A stretch of DNA of 64,000 nt, from assembly GCA_940671915.1 (NCBI GenBank), contig CALNVZ010000641.1:3441353-3505352 (forward strand), read 5' to 3'. This document shows positions 28,805-42,100 of this stretch, piece by piece. Positions within the stretch are counted from its first letter, which is position 1; every line of letters starts with the position of its first letter. Under the pieces are notes generated by a model. That model did no database searches, was not told the DNA's origin, and was given only the letters and a program-made list of their open reading frames with translations. The position numbers and the translations under genes were made by a program. Origin of the DNA: Paracentrotus lividus. Taxonomy: Eukaryota; Echinodermata; Echinoidea; Camarodonta; Echinidae.

Positions 28805-30645
28805 CAGTAAAATGAGGCCGTTTCTCGAAACGTCTTAAGTCTAAGCAGTCAAAGCGTAGCACCCCAATTAAGATCGCCGAAGCTTTCGCGCCGTCTGCCT
28901 AATTTGTATAAAATAGACAATTTGTATACACCAAATCCACTAGAGAAGTGCCTCGGTTGAACAACGATATCTCGCCTTAAACACCACCAAATGAATCAAA
29001 CCAAACGAATGTTTTACTAGTAAGACATCTTCTTACTAATGATAAAAATAGTATCGGTTAGAAGCTGTATTTAGATTGTTTAATCTAGGCTTTAATGAAA
29101 ATTCCCCAAAAGAAAGAAAAAAACCTTTAAAATAACTAATTAATTTGTATCTTTCCCACCATTGCCCAAGAACGACACTTTAGTATGAGATTAATTATTA
29201 TATTTCGAAACCCTGTCCGAAGTATCTTCTCCTAATATGTCTTCCCACGGTTATGTCGGGAAAAGGTTGATGTCAAAGTCATTTACAACACTTCCTTAAA
29301 AGTAATACGACGTAGTCCCATGTACTAAATGCAATATCGTTTTTCATACCTGTAGTCCCACGAACAGTCACACTCGCTACCGATGGCAAGTTCGGTAGAG
29401 CGCATGCGCAACTGACCGATGCGCTAATCCGATCGTTGTCATTGTCATTGTCGTATTGTCATTACCCTTGCCATTGTCATTGGCATTGTCATTGGTCATT
29501 GCCGTTTCCAGGTTTAAAGTCCTAGACCGGACCGACAAATGAAATAGCCAAAAACGAAAGCTAATATGCTATATAATACGACAATTCCAAATTAAGGCGT
29601 TTTTATTGTCCATCTAGAAAGTATTTAATTAAAAAGATGACCGAACCTCAACCAGGCCACCCCTCCCGAATACTTGTAAAATTACCCCTAATTTAAAAGT
29701 GCGAGTGATGACGTCAAAAAATGTTAATGGAATGCTACAGCAGTCCTGCGGCTAGGCATGATTGCGTTTCGCCTTTAGAAAACACGTTTCTATTGCTATG
29801 TCAGGACAATAGACGCCCTGTGAGCTAGAATTCTATTGTTATGAAATGAAAGGGCAAAGTCAATCATGCCTGGCCACAGGACTGCTGTAGCATTCCATTA
29901 ACATTTTTTGACGTCATCACTCGCACTTTTAAATTAGGGGTAATTTTACAAGTATTCGGGAGGGGTGGCCTGGTTGAGGTTCGGTCATCTTTTTAATTAC
30001 TTTCTAGATGGACAATAAAAACGCCTTAATTTGGAATTGTTGTATTATATAGCATATTAGCTTTCGTTTTTGGCTATTTCGTTAGTCGGTCCGGTCTGGG
30101 ACTTTAACAGCGAAGTATAGCATTTTTGAAGGTAGATTTATAGAAAACTGCTCATTGCCCAAACACAAAAATAAAGAGGGAGCGAGAGTGATGTTTAAAG
30201 AATATTAATTTGGTAATTGTTTTTATATTCATTTTTTCCCAGACTTGTGTCGGGAAAAATACAAAACCTATTTCTCGAGTCCTTTGAAACAGATAAATGC
30301 TCGTACCTCATAGAACACTCACATGTTTGTGATGGCATTTTATAAGAAGCATGATATTATCATTTTTTATGTTCTCTGAAATTATCATGCATTTTGGTGC
30401 ACAAATAAAGGAGATACAGGCAGGTAAAATTTACATGATTTTTGCTCTTCCCTCAGCTCACGGCTTTGGTAGCCGTTAAAAATTCAAAAGCTTTTACCAC
30501 TGAACAAAGGGCATAATTGGGGTCCTACGCCGAGACTGTAAGTTCTTGGACTTACCCATAGGGACACGTGTTGTAGAATTAACATGCGTTTCAATGGGAT
30601 GTCCACGAACTTAGACTTGTGACGGGTTAGAGAAACAGTCCCCTG
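28805..30645. other. Probable composite element around a long inverted repeat
   Basis: GTTTCTCGAAACG..AAGTCTAAG near 28810 and CTTAGACTTG..AGAGAAACAG near 30610 are loosely inverted and enclose the inverted repeat at 29513-30107. Around 29430-29505 is a short CATTGT repeat. No gene recognised. Confidence 0.4.
29513..30107. mobile_element. Near-perfect inverted repeat, two arms of about 250 bases
   Basis: Left arm 29513-29765 and right arm 29857-30107 are almost exact reverse complements (e.g. TTAAAGTCCTAGACCGGACC and GGTCCGGTCTGGGACTTTAA), separated by about 90 bases. The transcript would fold into a long hairpin. A young foldback transposon is the simplest reading. Confidence 0.92.
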
Positions 30646-31018
30646 GCTGGATGGAAGTTGTGTTGGATGTTTTTAAAGTAAAATGTAAATACTCTAACAA
30701 GTCCTTTGAAATATCATGTACAGTTTCTACATCTTTAATGTCTGTTGTTAAAAATGTACATACTATGTAATATTGTCTTGAGATTATGTTCTCAAAAATT
30801 AATAAATACATACAAGATTGTGTAATTGTATGTTTGTGTATTTGTGATATTATTTATTAGATTTTTCTATTGAACAGGAGTGTAAAAGGGAGTTGTTGAA
30901 TAGAAAAGAGGAGTTCTAGAAAGAAAAGGAGTCCTAGAAATAAAGTTTCAGAAAGAAAGATCTCTTGAAAGAATAGAGAATTTCTATAAAGAGAAGAAGC
31001 GATTTAGAAAGTAAAGAA

Positions 31019-31474
31019 TTAAAGGGGAATCCAACCCAAGGAGAGAATGAACCTCACAGGAAAGAGGAAAATGAGAGGAGCAATCTAAAAAAGTTTCATC
31101 AAAAAGTTTGCACAAATTTTAAGATTTTCTCCATTTTCTTTCGAAATATGTCTTCTTTACTTCTGAGCTCAAAATATGTCATGGGAAAATATATTTCACA
31201 CAACATATGTTGAGCTCAGAAGGAGGTAAGATATATTTCGAAAGAAAATGGGGGAAATCTGAAAATTTGTGTACAAAACGAATGGAGAGTTGTCCATAAG
31301 ATCGGCCATTTTGAAGCCAATTTGAGGATGCCCATAGAAGGAACAACTAGACTTTTCAAACTTCCATAGCTCTCTTATTTTATAACCGATTTTGATGAAA
31401 CTTATTTCAGATTGCTCGTCTCATTTTCCTTTCCTGTAAGGTTGATTCTCTCCTTGTTTTGGATTCCCCTTTAA
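31019..31474. mobile_element. Foldback element with AAAGGGGAATCCAA ends
   Basis: Left AAAGGGGAATCCAACCCAAG, right TTGTTTTGGATTCCCCTTTA. A second inverted pair (CATTTTCTTTCGAAATATGT and ATATTTCGAAAGAAAATG) lies inside. About 455 bases. Confidence 0.82.
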
Positions 31475-32278
31475 TGAAAGAAAAGAGGAATTTAAAAAAA
31501 AAATATATATATATAAATAATAAAACGAGGAATTCAATGAAGCAAAAAGTTTTTAAAAATGAAGAAAGAAATACACCACACAAACATCTTTTATAACTTC
31601 CTATTACAGCTGATTTATTCAGATTCCTTATTCATATGCAACAGAAAGTACCACAGCAAACATTGTGACAAAATAATGAATCCTTAAACATGATAAGTTT
31701 AAGAGTTTCAACGGAAAAAAATTAAATCTGAGTAAAAACATTAAACTACATTGTATACAAAATTTTTAAATTTGGGTCTTGATTTTGAAGGATATTTGAT
31801 TTTTATTTGATCGTTTGCACCTTCTCACAATCACGCACTGAATTACATGTATAAATAAATAAAAAAGATGATAAAAAAATAATAATGTACAATGTAACAC
31901 TTGAGATAACACTCATTTCAAATATTTGCCTTTTTGAAATGTAATTATATGTACCATAATGTACATGTATTCTCAATAAATATTGGATATTGTTGATTTC
32001 ATAATTAAATAGAATAATACAAATCATTTCAACTTTGGTCGAAGTCAATATCTAATAAGTGCAACCAACACCTGGCAATAGCTATACATGTAGCCCTTTA
32101 ACATGATTCACTCATGCATTGTGGATTGATAGTGGAAGAATTAAAACAACCTCAAAATCTGAATGACAGAACTCATCGAGATAAAGTGTGTCACAGGAAA
32201 GTCATGAGTTGCTACATACAACCATCAATCGTTGACAACATTTGCTCCTGTGACAATTGCTCTGGGCTTTATTTCGTC

Positions 32279-32692
32279 TAAAGGCGGGCTCACACTATGC
32301 GACCATGCTGCGGTACGATTTTTCAAGATAACTTTAATATCATTTGACACAAACATTCAAACAAGGAAATTCATAATGTACAAAGTTGTGGGTATTCCTA
32401 TGAATATCAAAATTGAATTTCAAGTAGATTGCGAACCCCCTTCTCTGTATAAAATCTAATTGTTTCCAAATCGCAGTGATGTCACTGCGATCTTGCAATT
32501 TTAAGGTAATTTGACCTTTACTCCTCATTAAAGACTCGCATTGGAACAAAATTTTGATAAAATTGTTCCTTTACAATTTTTACATCTCATAAGAGAACTT
32601 TGCATGATTCAAAAGTTGCATTAATAATGCAAATTACCATTTGTTTAAAAAAAATCGCACCGCAGCAAGTCGCATAGTGTGAGCCCGCCTTA
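32279..32692. mobile_element. MITE with 40-base ends (AAGGCGGGCTCACACTATGC)
   Basis: Left AAGGCGGGCTCACACTATGC, right GCATAGTGTGAGCCCGCCTT are exact inverted 20-mers, and the match continues through CTGCGGT..CGATTTTT. Length 414 bases. Confidence 0.92.
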
Positions 32693-32814
32693 AGATTTAG
32701 GGTTGCAATAGGGTTTTAGGTTACTTTTAGGGTTAGGGAAGGGTATAGTGTTAAATCCAGGGTTGAAGTTGGTCATTCGACTGGTGTGTGGAATTTGCAG
32801 TGGAGCAAGTGTCC

Positions 32815-33031
32815 TGGGGGGTGTTTCACAAAGAGTTAAGTACACTTAAAAATCGCACTTAAATACCTAGTTGCGTGCGGTATATTACGCATCACTTCAT
32901 TGGTCAGAACACGCCCAGGGCATGCGCGCCATCGAGAAGTCTATCAATTAGATTGCGCGTTCTAAAAAAGGATGCGCACAGACGTTAAGTGCGACTTTAA
33001 GTCTACTTAACTCTTTGTGAAACACCCCCCT
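32815..33031. mobile_element. Foldback MITE (GTGTTTCACAAAGAGTTAAG)
   Basis: Left GGGTGTTTCACAAAGAGTTA, right TAACTCTTTGTGAAACACCC, an exact inverted match, with further inner complementarity. It directly abuts the next element. Confidence 0.9.
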
Positions 33032-33853
33032 GGAATCAGAGATGCCAACCTTCGTCAACAAAAACGACTATTCTTAAAAGGAAAAAAGAGAGTATTTTTT
33101 GACCAAAAAAAAGAGGATTTAAAAAAAATTCTCTCACCATAATTCGCCGACAAAGTAGCGCGTCACTTCCTGCATGGGTCAAGTAGCTTTCCTTGACGAT
33201 GGTTCACGCACTTTCATTAGCAACCAATTGATACATGCAGTAAGCATATGACACGAAACACCGATTTTGTAGACGGAGATTTCTTCAAAATTTTGCGTAA
33301 ATAGGATATAAATAGGGTGAATTGCTTTGCAGCAGACTGTAATCATACTAGTGAGAGTCATTATTGCAGTTATTTTCGATTTCCAAAGAAGGAAAAATCC
33401 AATTACAAATTGTCGGTGTGTTGAGCAGGTGGTGTTTTGATTGTAGCGTGAACCCGTTACTATGGTTCCGACCATTTGACCGTGTTCGTGACGTAATGAC
33501 TTTGTCGGCGAATGATGGCCAGCCTGCAGCTGTCGGATAGCACATGAAAAAGATGTGATATTTGGGCCAGGAAAATCTACTCATCTGGTCATTCTAAAGG
33601 ATCATGCAGGCCCCAAAACGAGCATGTCTATGGAAAGCAGATTGTGCATAATACACAACTAAATGTATGGCACATATTGTATGGATATTCAAAAAAACTT
33701 TTAAAAAACATACAAAACACGTATTGTCTTATTCATAATAAAAAAAGGAACAAATATGCAAAAAAAAAAAGTAACGGCTTATTCATAGCAAAAAGAAGCA
33801 ACAAAGACTTAAAAAAAAAAAAAAAAGGAACAGTTGGCATCTCTGTGGAATCC
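33032..33853. mobile_element. Non-autonomous DNA transposon with a THAP-like remnant
   Basis: Ends GGAATCAGAGATGCCAAC and GTTGGCATCTCTGTGGAATC are inverted with a 3-base difference. At 33323-33406 the plus strand reads CFAADCNHTSESHYCSYFRF PKKEKSNY, which resembles the start of a THAP zinc finger (CxxxC ... FxRFPK) as in P-element- and Kolobok-type transposases. Only this piece is open; the rest is broken and rich in A-runs. Confidence 0.55.
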
Positions 33854-33859
33854 ATCAAT

Positions 33860-36800
33860 TAACCAACTAATATTATATTGTTAGAGTGAGAGCCCCCTTG
33901 ATTGTGTCAATATATATATACTTAATCTCAAGTTCAGACATGTTACTTGCACCTGCCGTCAAGTCACGCCTTTATTTGTTCTCAAAAAGTACGACACGTA
34001 CAAATAATTAATCCTGATTCCTTGACATAAATGTCGATAAATCCATATTTTGTGATATCAATATTTTTCCTACACCAGCTGTTGGTAATCCATAATTAGG
34101 TTGATACAGTAAACATTTTATATCAGAAATGTGAAACAAAGTCTCCTCCTCTCTTCATTTACCTGTTTAGAAATATTGATCTAGGTTAGACAAAGAATAA
34201 AACTGCCAATGAACATTGCCTTATTGACACCCACGTACATGTACAGTACATAATATTCCATCAAATATTTCTTTCCATTTTGTTTTCTATTAATAGAAAG
34301 ATCTGGAAAATGTGCAATTTATTTGTTAATTACATTAAACATTAAGAGTAATTTGTTAAATTTGTTAAATTTGTAATACCTGAAGACTTAATTTTGTTCT
34401 AAATTTTGTTGATATACCTTGGGGATCATCCCGACAAGCCTCTTGGCTTTTTATGATTCCCCCATATCTTTTACAATGTACAAAATGACTATATATGTTT
34501 TTTATTAACATGTATTGTAAATATTTTATTGTTTTTATGAAAAGAATGGAAATAAATGAATTGAATTGAATTGAAACATGCATACAAACTTTTGGTTATT
34601 GTCAACAGCGAGAATTCCATGAAAAATAAAAAAAATTGTTTTATTATAAATTTTCTAATCTAAAATTCAAAGTGGTTCATATGAAAAGAACAGTGAGCAA
34701 ACTACATGTACACATGCATGTTGAAACTGCTCATTTCAGCAAATCAGTAAAAAGAAAACAGTGCCCCTCTCGTATTAGTTGCTCTAACTACTATATGTAT
34801 GTGTTCAAATTATTTTAGAGACAATAGGGTACGAATCAACAATGCCTAAATACGACCAGCCAGCTGATATTACAATATATTATTATAAATTTCAAAGTTC
34901 TTCTGTCCAAGAGTAGCATATTAAAGCACAATCAATAAACAGCATGAAATACATTAAAATATGGCACTGATTAATATACATGTACATGTCTACATTGATT
35001 ATAAAACGGAAACTACATTATGAAGTCAGCTCTTTTTCGTTTGAGAGCACAATATAACACATTAATTTGAAGTTCTGATTATAAGATAATGACATGAATC
35101 ACATATTGATTGTATTGATTGTAAATTATTATTGCATTAAACCAGGTTTATATTGATTATAAAAATGAAACTACATTATGAAGTCAACTCTCTTCCTTTT
35201 GAGCACGATAGAACACATTTCTCATCAATTTGAAATTCTGGTTATAAATGTAGGATAGAGGGATGAAATAAATTCATTGCAAATGACATGAATCATATAG
35301 TGATTGCAACTTATTATTGCATTAAACCAGGTCTAGTTTAAAAAAAAACCAGAAAAACAAAAAAAAAACAAAAAAAAAAACGTCAGGAAGAATTTAGCTG
35401 AATACGTATTAGGAGCACCATATTTGATAGTCTAGCAGAAGCCCCAGTAACACTAAAATATTTTATTTTTTCTGTAAAACTTTAAGAGAAGTACATGAAC
35501 ATATTCATGAAGGAAATGTAGGCCTACAACATAAATCTTTGGAATATCACATTGTACACATTAAACTATAATCCAACTACAGTGTTTTATACATCTTACA
35601 CTTGAAAAATAAATTCCAACTTGTGTACAAGTGAGTAATAATTGTAAAAGCCCTTAAAGGTGAAACTATTTTATATAACAATGTAGGTGCTACAAATACA
35701 TTGTATTTATACCTGTATTATATATAACACAAGTATTATTATTATGTATTCAAGAAACTCATTTTTGAAAAAAAAAGTAGACTTCAGTACTTCTCCCTCG
35801 CTACTTGAAACCATAACCTTTTCTTCCTAATAATGACTATTTGACAACAATTTCAAAATGTTTACTCGGAGTATACAATAATAGTGGCAAATATCAATCT
35901 ACATGTATGCTAGACTTGGACAAATATTAGAGTACAGATGGCCTAGAGTAAATATTAAGTCCACTTTAATACTTCTCAACAAGACTCATTTCGGCCGGGT
36001 TTCACCAATTTTCTTATTGCAAGGTGAGAGATACTGTGCACGTGTAAATATTGAACAATACTTCTTTGTTTTGCACCAAATTTGTATGGGAGACGGAATA
36101 TGAGCGAAGTACTGGTACATATTGAACAATACTCGTTTCCACTTTGCATCGAATCCGTATAGGAGACATGATGATGATATCAATATTGAACAATACTCAT
36201 TACTGCAGAGCTCCTTCAATTTTTGTTTAAAAGGGGAGAGATACACATGTGTAAAACAATATTTATTTCTGTATAGGAGACTAAAATTGAGTGAAATACA
36301 ATTATGTACATTATTTATTTCTTGCACCAAATTTGTATAGGAGACTAAATGTGAGTGAATTACATATTGAACAATAATCATTTCTAATGTAAATGGATTT
36401 ACGCCGTTGGGATGCTTCTACCGTTGGAGACAAATTAATAATTTCTTGTCTTAATAATCACTTCTGTTCAGCACCTTATTTGTATTGGAAAAAAACCTGA
36501 GAGGAAGCGGATGAATTGAAACAAATTAATTTCTAATTTACACTCAATTAATACAAAAATTTACATCTCTATAAATATTTTACAGGTATTCTTTTATCTT
36601 CTTTGATTTAATTTCTTGCATCGCTAAGATTAATGTACATTTGCAAATTGAAATCAGTAAGTACAGGTTAAGACCACGTATGCATCGAGTTTGAATCAGA
36701 AATTACATGATTTTTAGAAGAGAATTACTGAAAAAAATTAATCCTATTTACAAATATTAAAGGAAAAATAACATTTTAAATATACAGTTAGGGAGGTGAA

Positions 36801-38950
36801 TTAGAAATTACATGATTGTCAAACTCTGTAATTAATAATAAACAAATAATGCACAAAATTAATATCATCATAAGATATTAATAAATTGATTTGAAATTAC
36901 ATGATCTATCATATAACGTTTGATTGTATAAAAGTTTAATCGCATGATTTACAACAAATAGTTTGAAAATATGTATCTAAATTTTAGAAAGAAAATTATA
37001 TGTACATTTGTACCGGCAAACTTTAATTTCAAGTACAATGACATGATCGAGCATATAAATCACATCATTCAAAATAGATGATCAACATTAGCTTACATAA
37101 TATTATTAAAGATGAATAAGTGATAAAACTAGTGAATTGCAATTACATGATCAAGTGCATTTAATCGTATGCCTGTTAGCAGAACCTTATAATATACATA
37201 AAAATAAATATATTATATTAGAGTATGTAGAGCTGCTGTTGTAGTCCATGATTTACATTATATGTTCAAATCCACATGTTATACTTTAATGTTTTTTTCA
37301 AATTTATCTATTTACTTTTTTTCCATTGGACAATAGAGAGAGAGAGAGAGAGAAAAAAAAAGAGTCGAAAATCACCAGTTTAAAAAACCTACAATTTTAC
37401 TTTAATGTCATTTTGTTACTATGTGCCACCCCATATACCCATCCACAACTATTGTACATATATGTATGTATCTCAATAGTCATATATGCCATGGTAAGCA
37501 ATAAGAATGATTTTAAAACCACACAATATTATTTTCCAAACTATGAACACAACCGTCTAAAACTAATGTACCTCATGTTTGTCAGGTGTTACCATTCATA
37601 TGCCACTCACAAAAGATAACGATAATCATTTTAAACCTGCCATATAACTATTAATGTCATCCTATAATCAATCATTTTGATTGTCATCCAACAAAAGCTT
37701 TTGTAAGCATTGTTGATTATTCCACACTAAGATTGATTGCAATTTCGCATTATATTTAATGTCATTTTCTAATCAATGACGTTCTCCGTCACCACTAAAG
37801 CTACTCTTTAATCATCATCAATTTATTCCGCTTCCCAATAATAATTATATGTAATATTGATACTAATATCCAATCAATTATCCTGTTTATGATCTGTCAA
37901 AAAATATGTCATTATAGGGCACTAAGCACCACATTAGACGACCAAAGCTCTAATAGTCTGTGTTATACAGAATATGTGGGTGGGTGGTATTAATACATAA
38001 CTGCATGCATCCCGTCAATAAATAGTTCTGGAGTACTGGCTTGATTTCTCATTTTACTGCCTATTCCATAATAAATACAATATTAAAAAACGAGATGGAA
38101 ACAGCACAGAAAAATGATGAATCCAAGTATTGTACTAAAGGAAGAGAGAGAGAGAGAGAGAGAGAGAAAAGAAAGAGACAGAGAGAGAGGAGAGAGACGG
38201 ATTTAGATGGAGAGGAAGAAAAAGAAAAGGAGACAAGGTGATAAACAAATATAGAGACAGAAATACAAAGAGACACATATTGTAAATGTGTATATAGAAA
38301 CAAATTAAAAAAATAATGTCTCAGTCAATTTTCTCTATTCTATTTTTTAAATAAACACAAAAGCTGGTTTTTATCTGATTTCCCCCCAAACCTAGGACGG
38401 ATACCACATCTTTTACAAATGCAAAGCAATTATTAATTAGTTTTTGGGGTTAAGCAGATCAACAGCAAAAAGCTGTGTCATTTTCCTGCTACTCCCCCTT
38501 ATAACATGATTGTCATAAATAAATATATTTTCATTGTCATTCATGTATGCTTTGTTTAGTATACTTATGTTTTTAGATCATTCATAGAACTTATTCCATC
38601 TGAATGTATGTAATTTCATCTATTGCAATTTTGCTCACCACATATTTGTAACTTACATGTATGCTGTTGTCCAAATCAAAAGGCTAAGCTGCGAGTATGC
38701 TACATGTATATATTGTATTGTTACATTTCATGATAAAAATTTGTGTACATGTGTACATAGTATGTACAGGCATTTTTTTTTGTATCACTATACAAATAAA
38801 TTGATATTTAATGCTTAGAATCTTAAATAAGAAATTATAGTCAAACCTGTCTACTACACTCTAGAACCATCCATATGAAACCGATAAAAAAACCCACCAA
38901 AATAAACGGGTGACCTTTGTAGGGAGGTGACCACTAAGACAGGTTTGACA
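33860..38950 (-). other. Long AT-rich stretch, probably including the CMAH 3' UTR
   Basis: No coding frame or complete element is recognised. It holds a two-unit repeat of about 170 bases (34995-35330, ACTACATTATGAAGTCA words), a degenerate repeat of about 80 bases (35940-36420, TTGAACAATACTC and GTATAGGAGAC words), AATTACATGAT words at 36700-37160, and GA tracts at 37336-37358 and 38137-38190. Many AATAAA words occur on the minus strand, so the cleavage site cannot be chosen. Confidence 0.5.
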
Positions 38951-39150
38951 TTATTTCATTCTCCATAGTACAATACCAGCGGCTACAGCTGCTACTCCTA
39001 CAGGAACGAGCCATTTCATGAAGTCTGCTTTGTTCCCTCCTGTCGGCTTGTCGGAGGGACGTGATCCATTCTGGTAAGGCTCAGGAGTTCCGTTCTGTTT
39101 TGATTTGGAAGTGTGTCCATTGTCTCCACCTGCATACACACTGTGCTTGC
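38951..39150 (-). CDS. CMAH: CMAH last exon: linker and tail anchor
   Basis: Acceptor CCCTCCAG at the end of a 700-base CT-rich tract, chosen over a CACAG ten bases inside because only it keeps phase with the previous exon. Reads GKHSVYAGGDNGHTSKSKQN and a Gly/Ser/Asn/Lys-rich linker, then KADFMKWLVPVGVAAVAAGI VLWRMK and TAA. The 17-18 residue hydrophobic run ending three residues before the stop is a tail-anchor design. Confidence 0.9.
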
Positions 39151-42100
39151 CTGGAGGGAGAGAGATGGGGAGAGAGAATGGAGGAGGGGGGAGTGAGATT
39201 TTGGAGAGATAGAAGAAAGGAGAGATGGAAGAAAGGGTTTAAGGAAGAAAAGGAAGAAAAGGAAGAGAGGGGAAGGAGGAAGGGCAAAGAGAAAGAAAGA
39301 TAGGGGTGGTCAAAGAAAAAGAGACACACAGAGAGAATCAGGGGGGGAGGGGAGAAGAGGAATGAAGAGATGATGGACAGATAGGGTGGAGGGAGAGGGT
39401 AAAAGGGGTTAAAGGAAGAATGAGAAGGAGGAAGGGGCAACAGAAAGAGATGTGGAGAGACGGTTAGGGAGGGAAAGATAGAAGGCAAGAAATAGGAGAC
39501 AAGAAAAGATAAGAAAGAGGAAGAAGGGTAAAATGAAAGAGAGACACACAGAGAGAATTGGGGAGAGAGATAGACAGAAAAATAATTAGAGAGAGTGACA
39601 GAGAAAGAGAGAGAAATAAGAGATAATTTAGACATGGGGAAGAGAATGGGTGCAAGGAATTATGAAGGGAGGAGAGAGAAGAATGGAAGGGAAAGAGAAA
39701 GAGAGACAAGGACAGAGGGATGGCATGAGGAGAAAGAAGGCAAGAAAGAGGAGATAAAGGGGAAAGAGAAAGGAGGAGGGGTCAGAGAAAATGAGAAGCA
39801 GAGAGAGAATGGGAGGGAGCGAGCGAGAAGTTAATGGCTTGCGGTAGGAAGAAATTTTCATATCATCTTAAATGCACACCATACCAGTGCATGTTTACCA
39901 TCAGCCAGTAAAGGTCAGAAGGGCAGTTAAAGTACATGTAGATACCCCTTTACTGTACAACTCGATGCCGTTTTCACCACACAGCCATCTCAATCGCATC
40001 ACTATATCCAGATTGGAATCTTATTCACTGGCAGCAGCTTATGAATTCTTAATGGCTAAAGAGGCTTTGTGATGAGTGAGAAGCAAGAATCAGCAGATGC
40101 TGAATTTGATACTTTAAAGTCTTCTTCCTTATGCCCCTCAAAATGATAAAAAATGTTGACACTCATGAATAATGATCACAAATAGGAACATACTCCATTG
40201 CAGCTGCAGGACACGATCTTGTATATCAAATTTTAGTAGAAATCAATTTTTTTCATAGAAAAGCCATATGGAAACATGTAAGCTTCAACTTTAGAAATCA
40301 GTATTTTGTATGAAACCATCAATATTTTTCTCAGTTTTATACATGCATTAGTCAAAATAAGAACTAATATAGATGTGCATGTACTTGGCATATCTCTGTA
40401 TTCAGCATTGACCGGCATGTGCTTTTTGTTTATATTTTTTGGGGGTCTTCAGAACATTTTTGGGACACATGGTCAACCCCGCAGCAAGATACATGCATTA
40501 CTTGATAAGGAATGCAAAGATTGTGGGTTTGATTCCCGGCACTGGCACTTTCGTCCTTGGGCAAGGCATTCTATCTACATTTGCTTCACTCCATCCAGGT
40601 GTAAATGGGTATTATGGAGGATAATTCCATTGAAAGCGTCATAAAATGGCAGCCAGGAAACATGGAATTGAATCCAATCAAAGTGCTTCGAGCAGTTTAA
40701 CTGAAAAAGTGCAACATTGTATTTAAAAAAAAAGAACAGCTATTATCATTATCATATCAATTTCTTTTCTTGGTTTGGAGGTTTGTTTTGATCGTACCAT
40801 TTGTGAGCTGTGAATGAGAAGGTTTCCAGACGTCTCTCCTAGGGCTTTTCTTAGCTTTCATCTTGGCGAGGAAGGCATCCCAGTTTGGAGGCTCAAATGG
40901 AAGCAAGATCTGCATATGATTCCAGAACCTAAACAAAAAAATAATGATGAAACGAATGGTTGATTTTTGTTTGTAAAGTCTATATCACCATGAGATAGAG
41001 TGAAAGTGTCAGCTTAGGCATTAAATTTTTTGTTTTTGTTTGCCGTAACAGAGTTATAAAAATGGGTCGGTAGGTTGTTTTTTAAATCTTTCTTAAACTG
41101 TGTTTGAGGTTGTGCGTTCGGCGAGAACTCCTCGCATGTATGTACACAGCGCAGTCGTATATAAAAAGTATGCACGCCCACGTCACTCGACCAATATACG
41201 TCAAATGGAGATCGAGGGTTCTGGTTCTGGCAAGACACTCAAATTCTCTAACTTTGCTCACGAAATGTTCAAATATGGATGATATTCTATACCTGCCATT
41301 CTCCAGTAAAAAAAAAAAAAAAAAAAAATTGGGGGGGGGGGGGAGGGGTCAATTTGAATAAAAAAATACAAGGTCGGGCAGGTTGGAGAAGGGGTCAGTC
41401 GGGTTACGGCAAACAAACTTTTTTTTTTGCCTTACACGTAGGTCTACTTTCAAATGGAAAGTGTTTTGCTGTGTGCATCAGTTTGTTTCAAAGGGAAATT
41501 CATTGCTGACACCGACAGCATATATTGCGTAGGTAACACACAATATGTATGGGCTTGTTTGACTCGTAATATGGATACTCTCAAGCTTTATATACATGTA
41601 GCTTGCAGAAAAGGGAGGGCTGTTTTATTTGATTTAGTCGCTACAGGGTTGATAAACCACACACATTAGACTGGCATTAGCCGAGAAAGAGTAGCTTCAT
41701 GACAAAACATTCAAACTCTCATGCATTCACAAAATAAAAGAGAGAGATAGAGACAGAGAGAAAAAAGAAGAAAATTACTGGCAAGTTTAACTGAGTGCAA
41801 CTTCACAGCTGATTGCAATCGATTGAGATCAGTTGTACACACAAAAAAAAATTACATCTTTTGATTGCAATCAACTATGACGTTGATCCCAGTTCCAAAA
41901 TTCCTGTGATAAACAAATATGTACACTATAACATACATGTAGAAGTGAGAGCAAAAAGAAACTTGATGCTAATTTCATGACGACAAATTTGTTCATTTGA
42001 GATTTCGAAATTGGTTATAGACTCAACTTACAAGTAGTGGAATGTATCTGGTGTCCTTGAGATCTGATTGTTGAAGCCGATATAGAGGTCATCCCAAAAC

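Noticed and set aside
32695..32765. Telomere-like TTAGGG words
   Set aside because: Only a few irregular copies (TTAGGGTT, TTTTAGGGTTAGGG); too short and degenerate for an interstitial telomere.
39081..39635. 184-residue open frame on the minus strand
   Set aside because: Low-complexity translation of the CT tract upstream of the CMAH acceptor.
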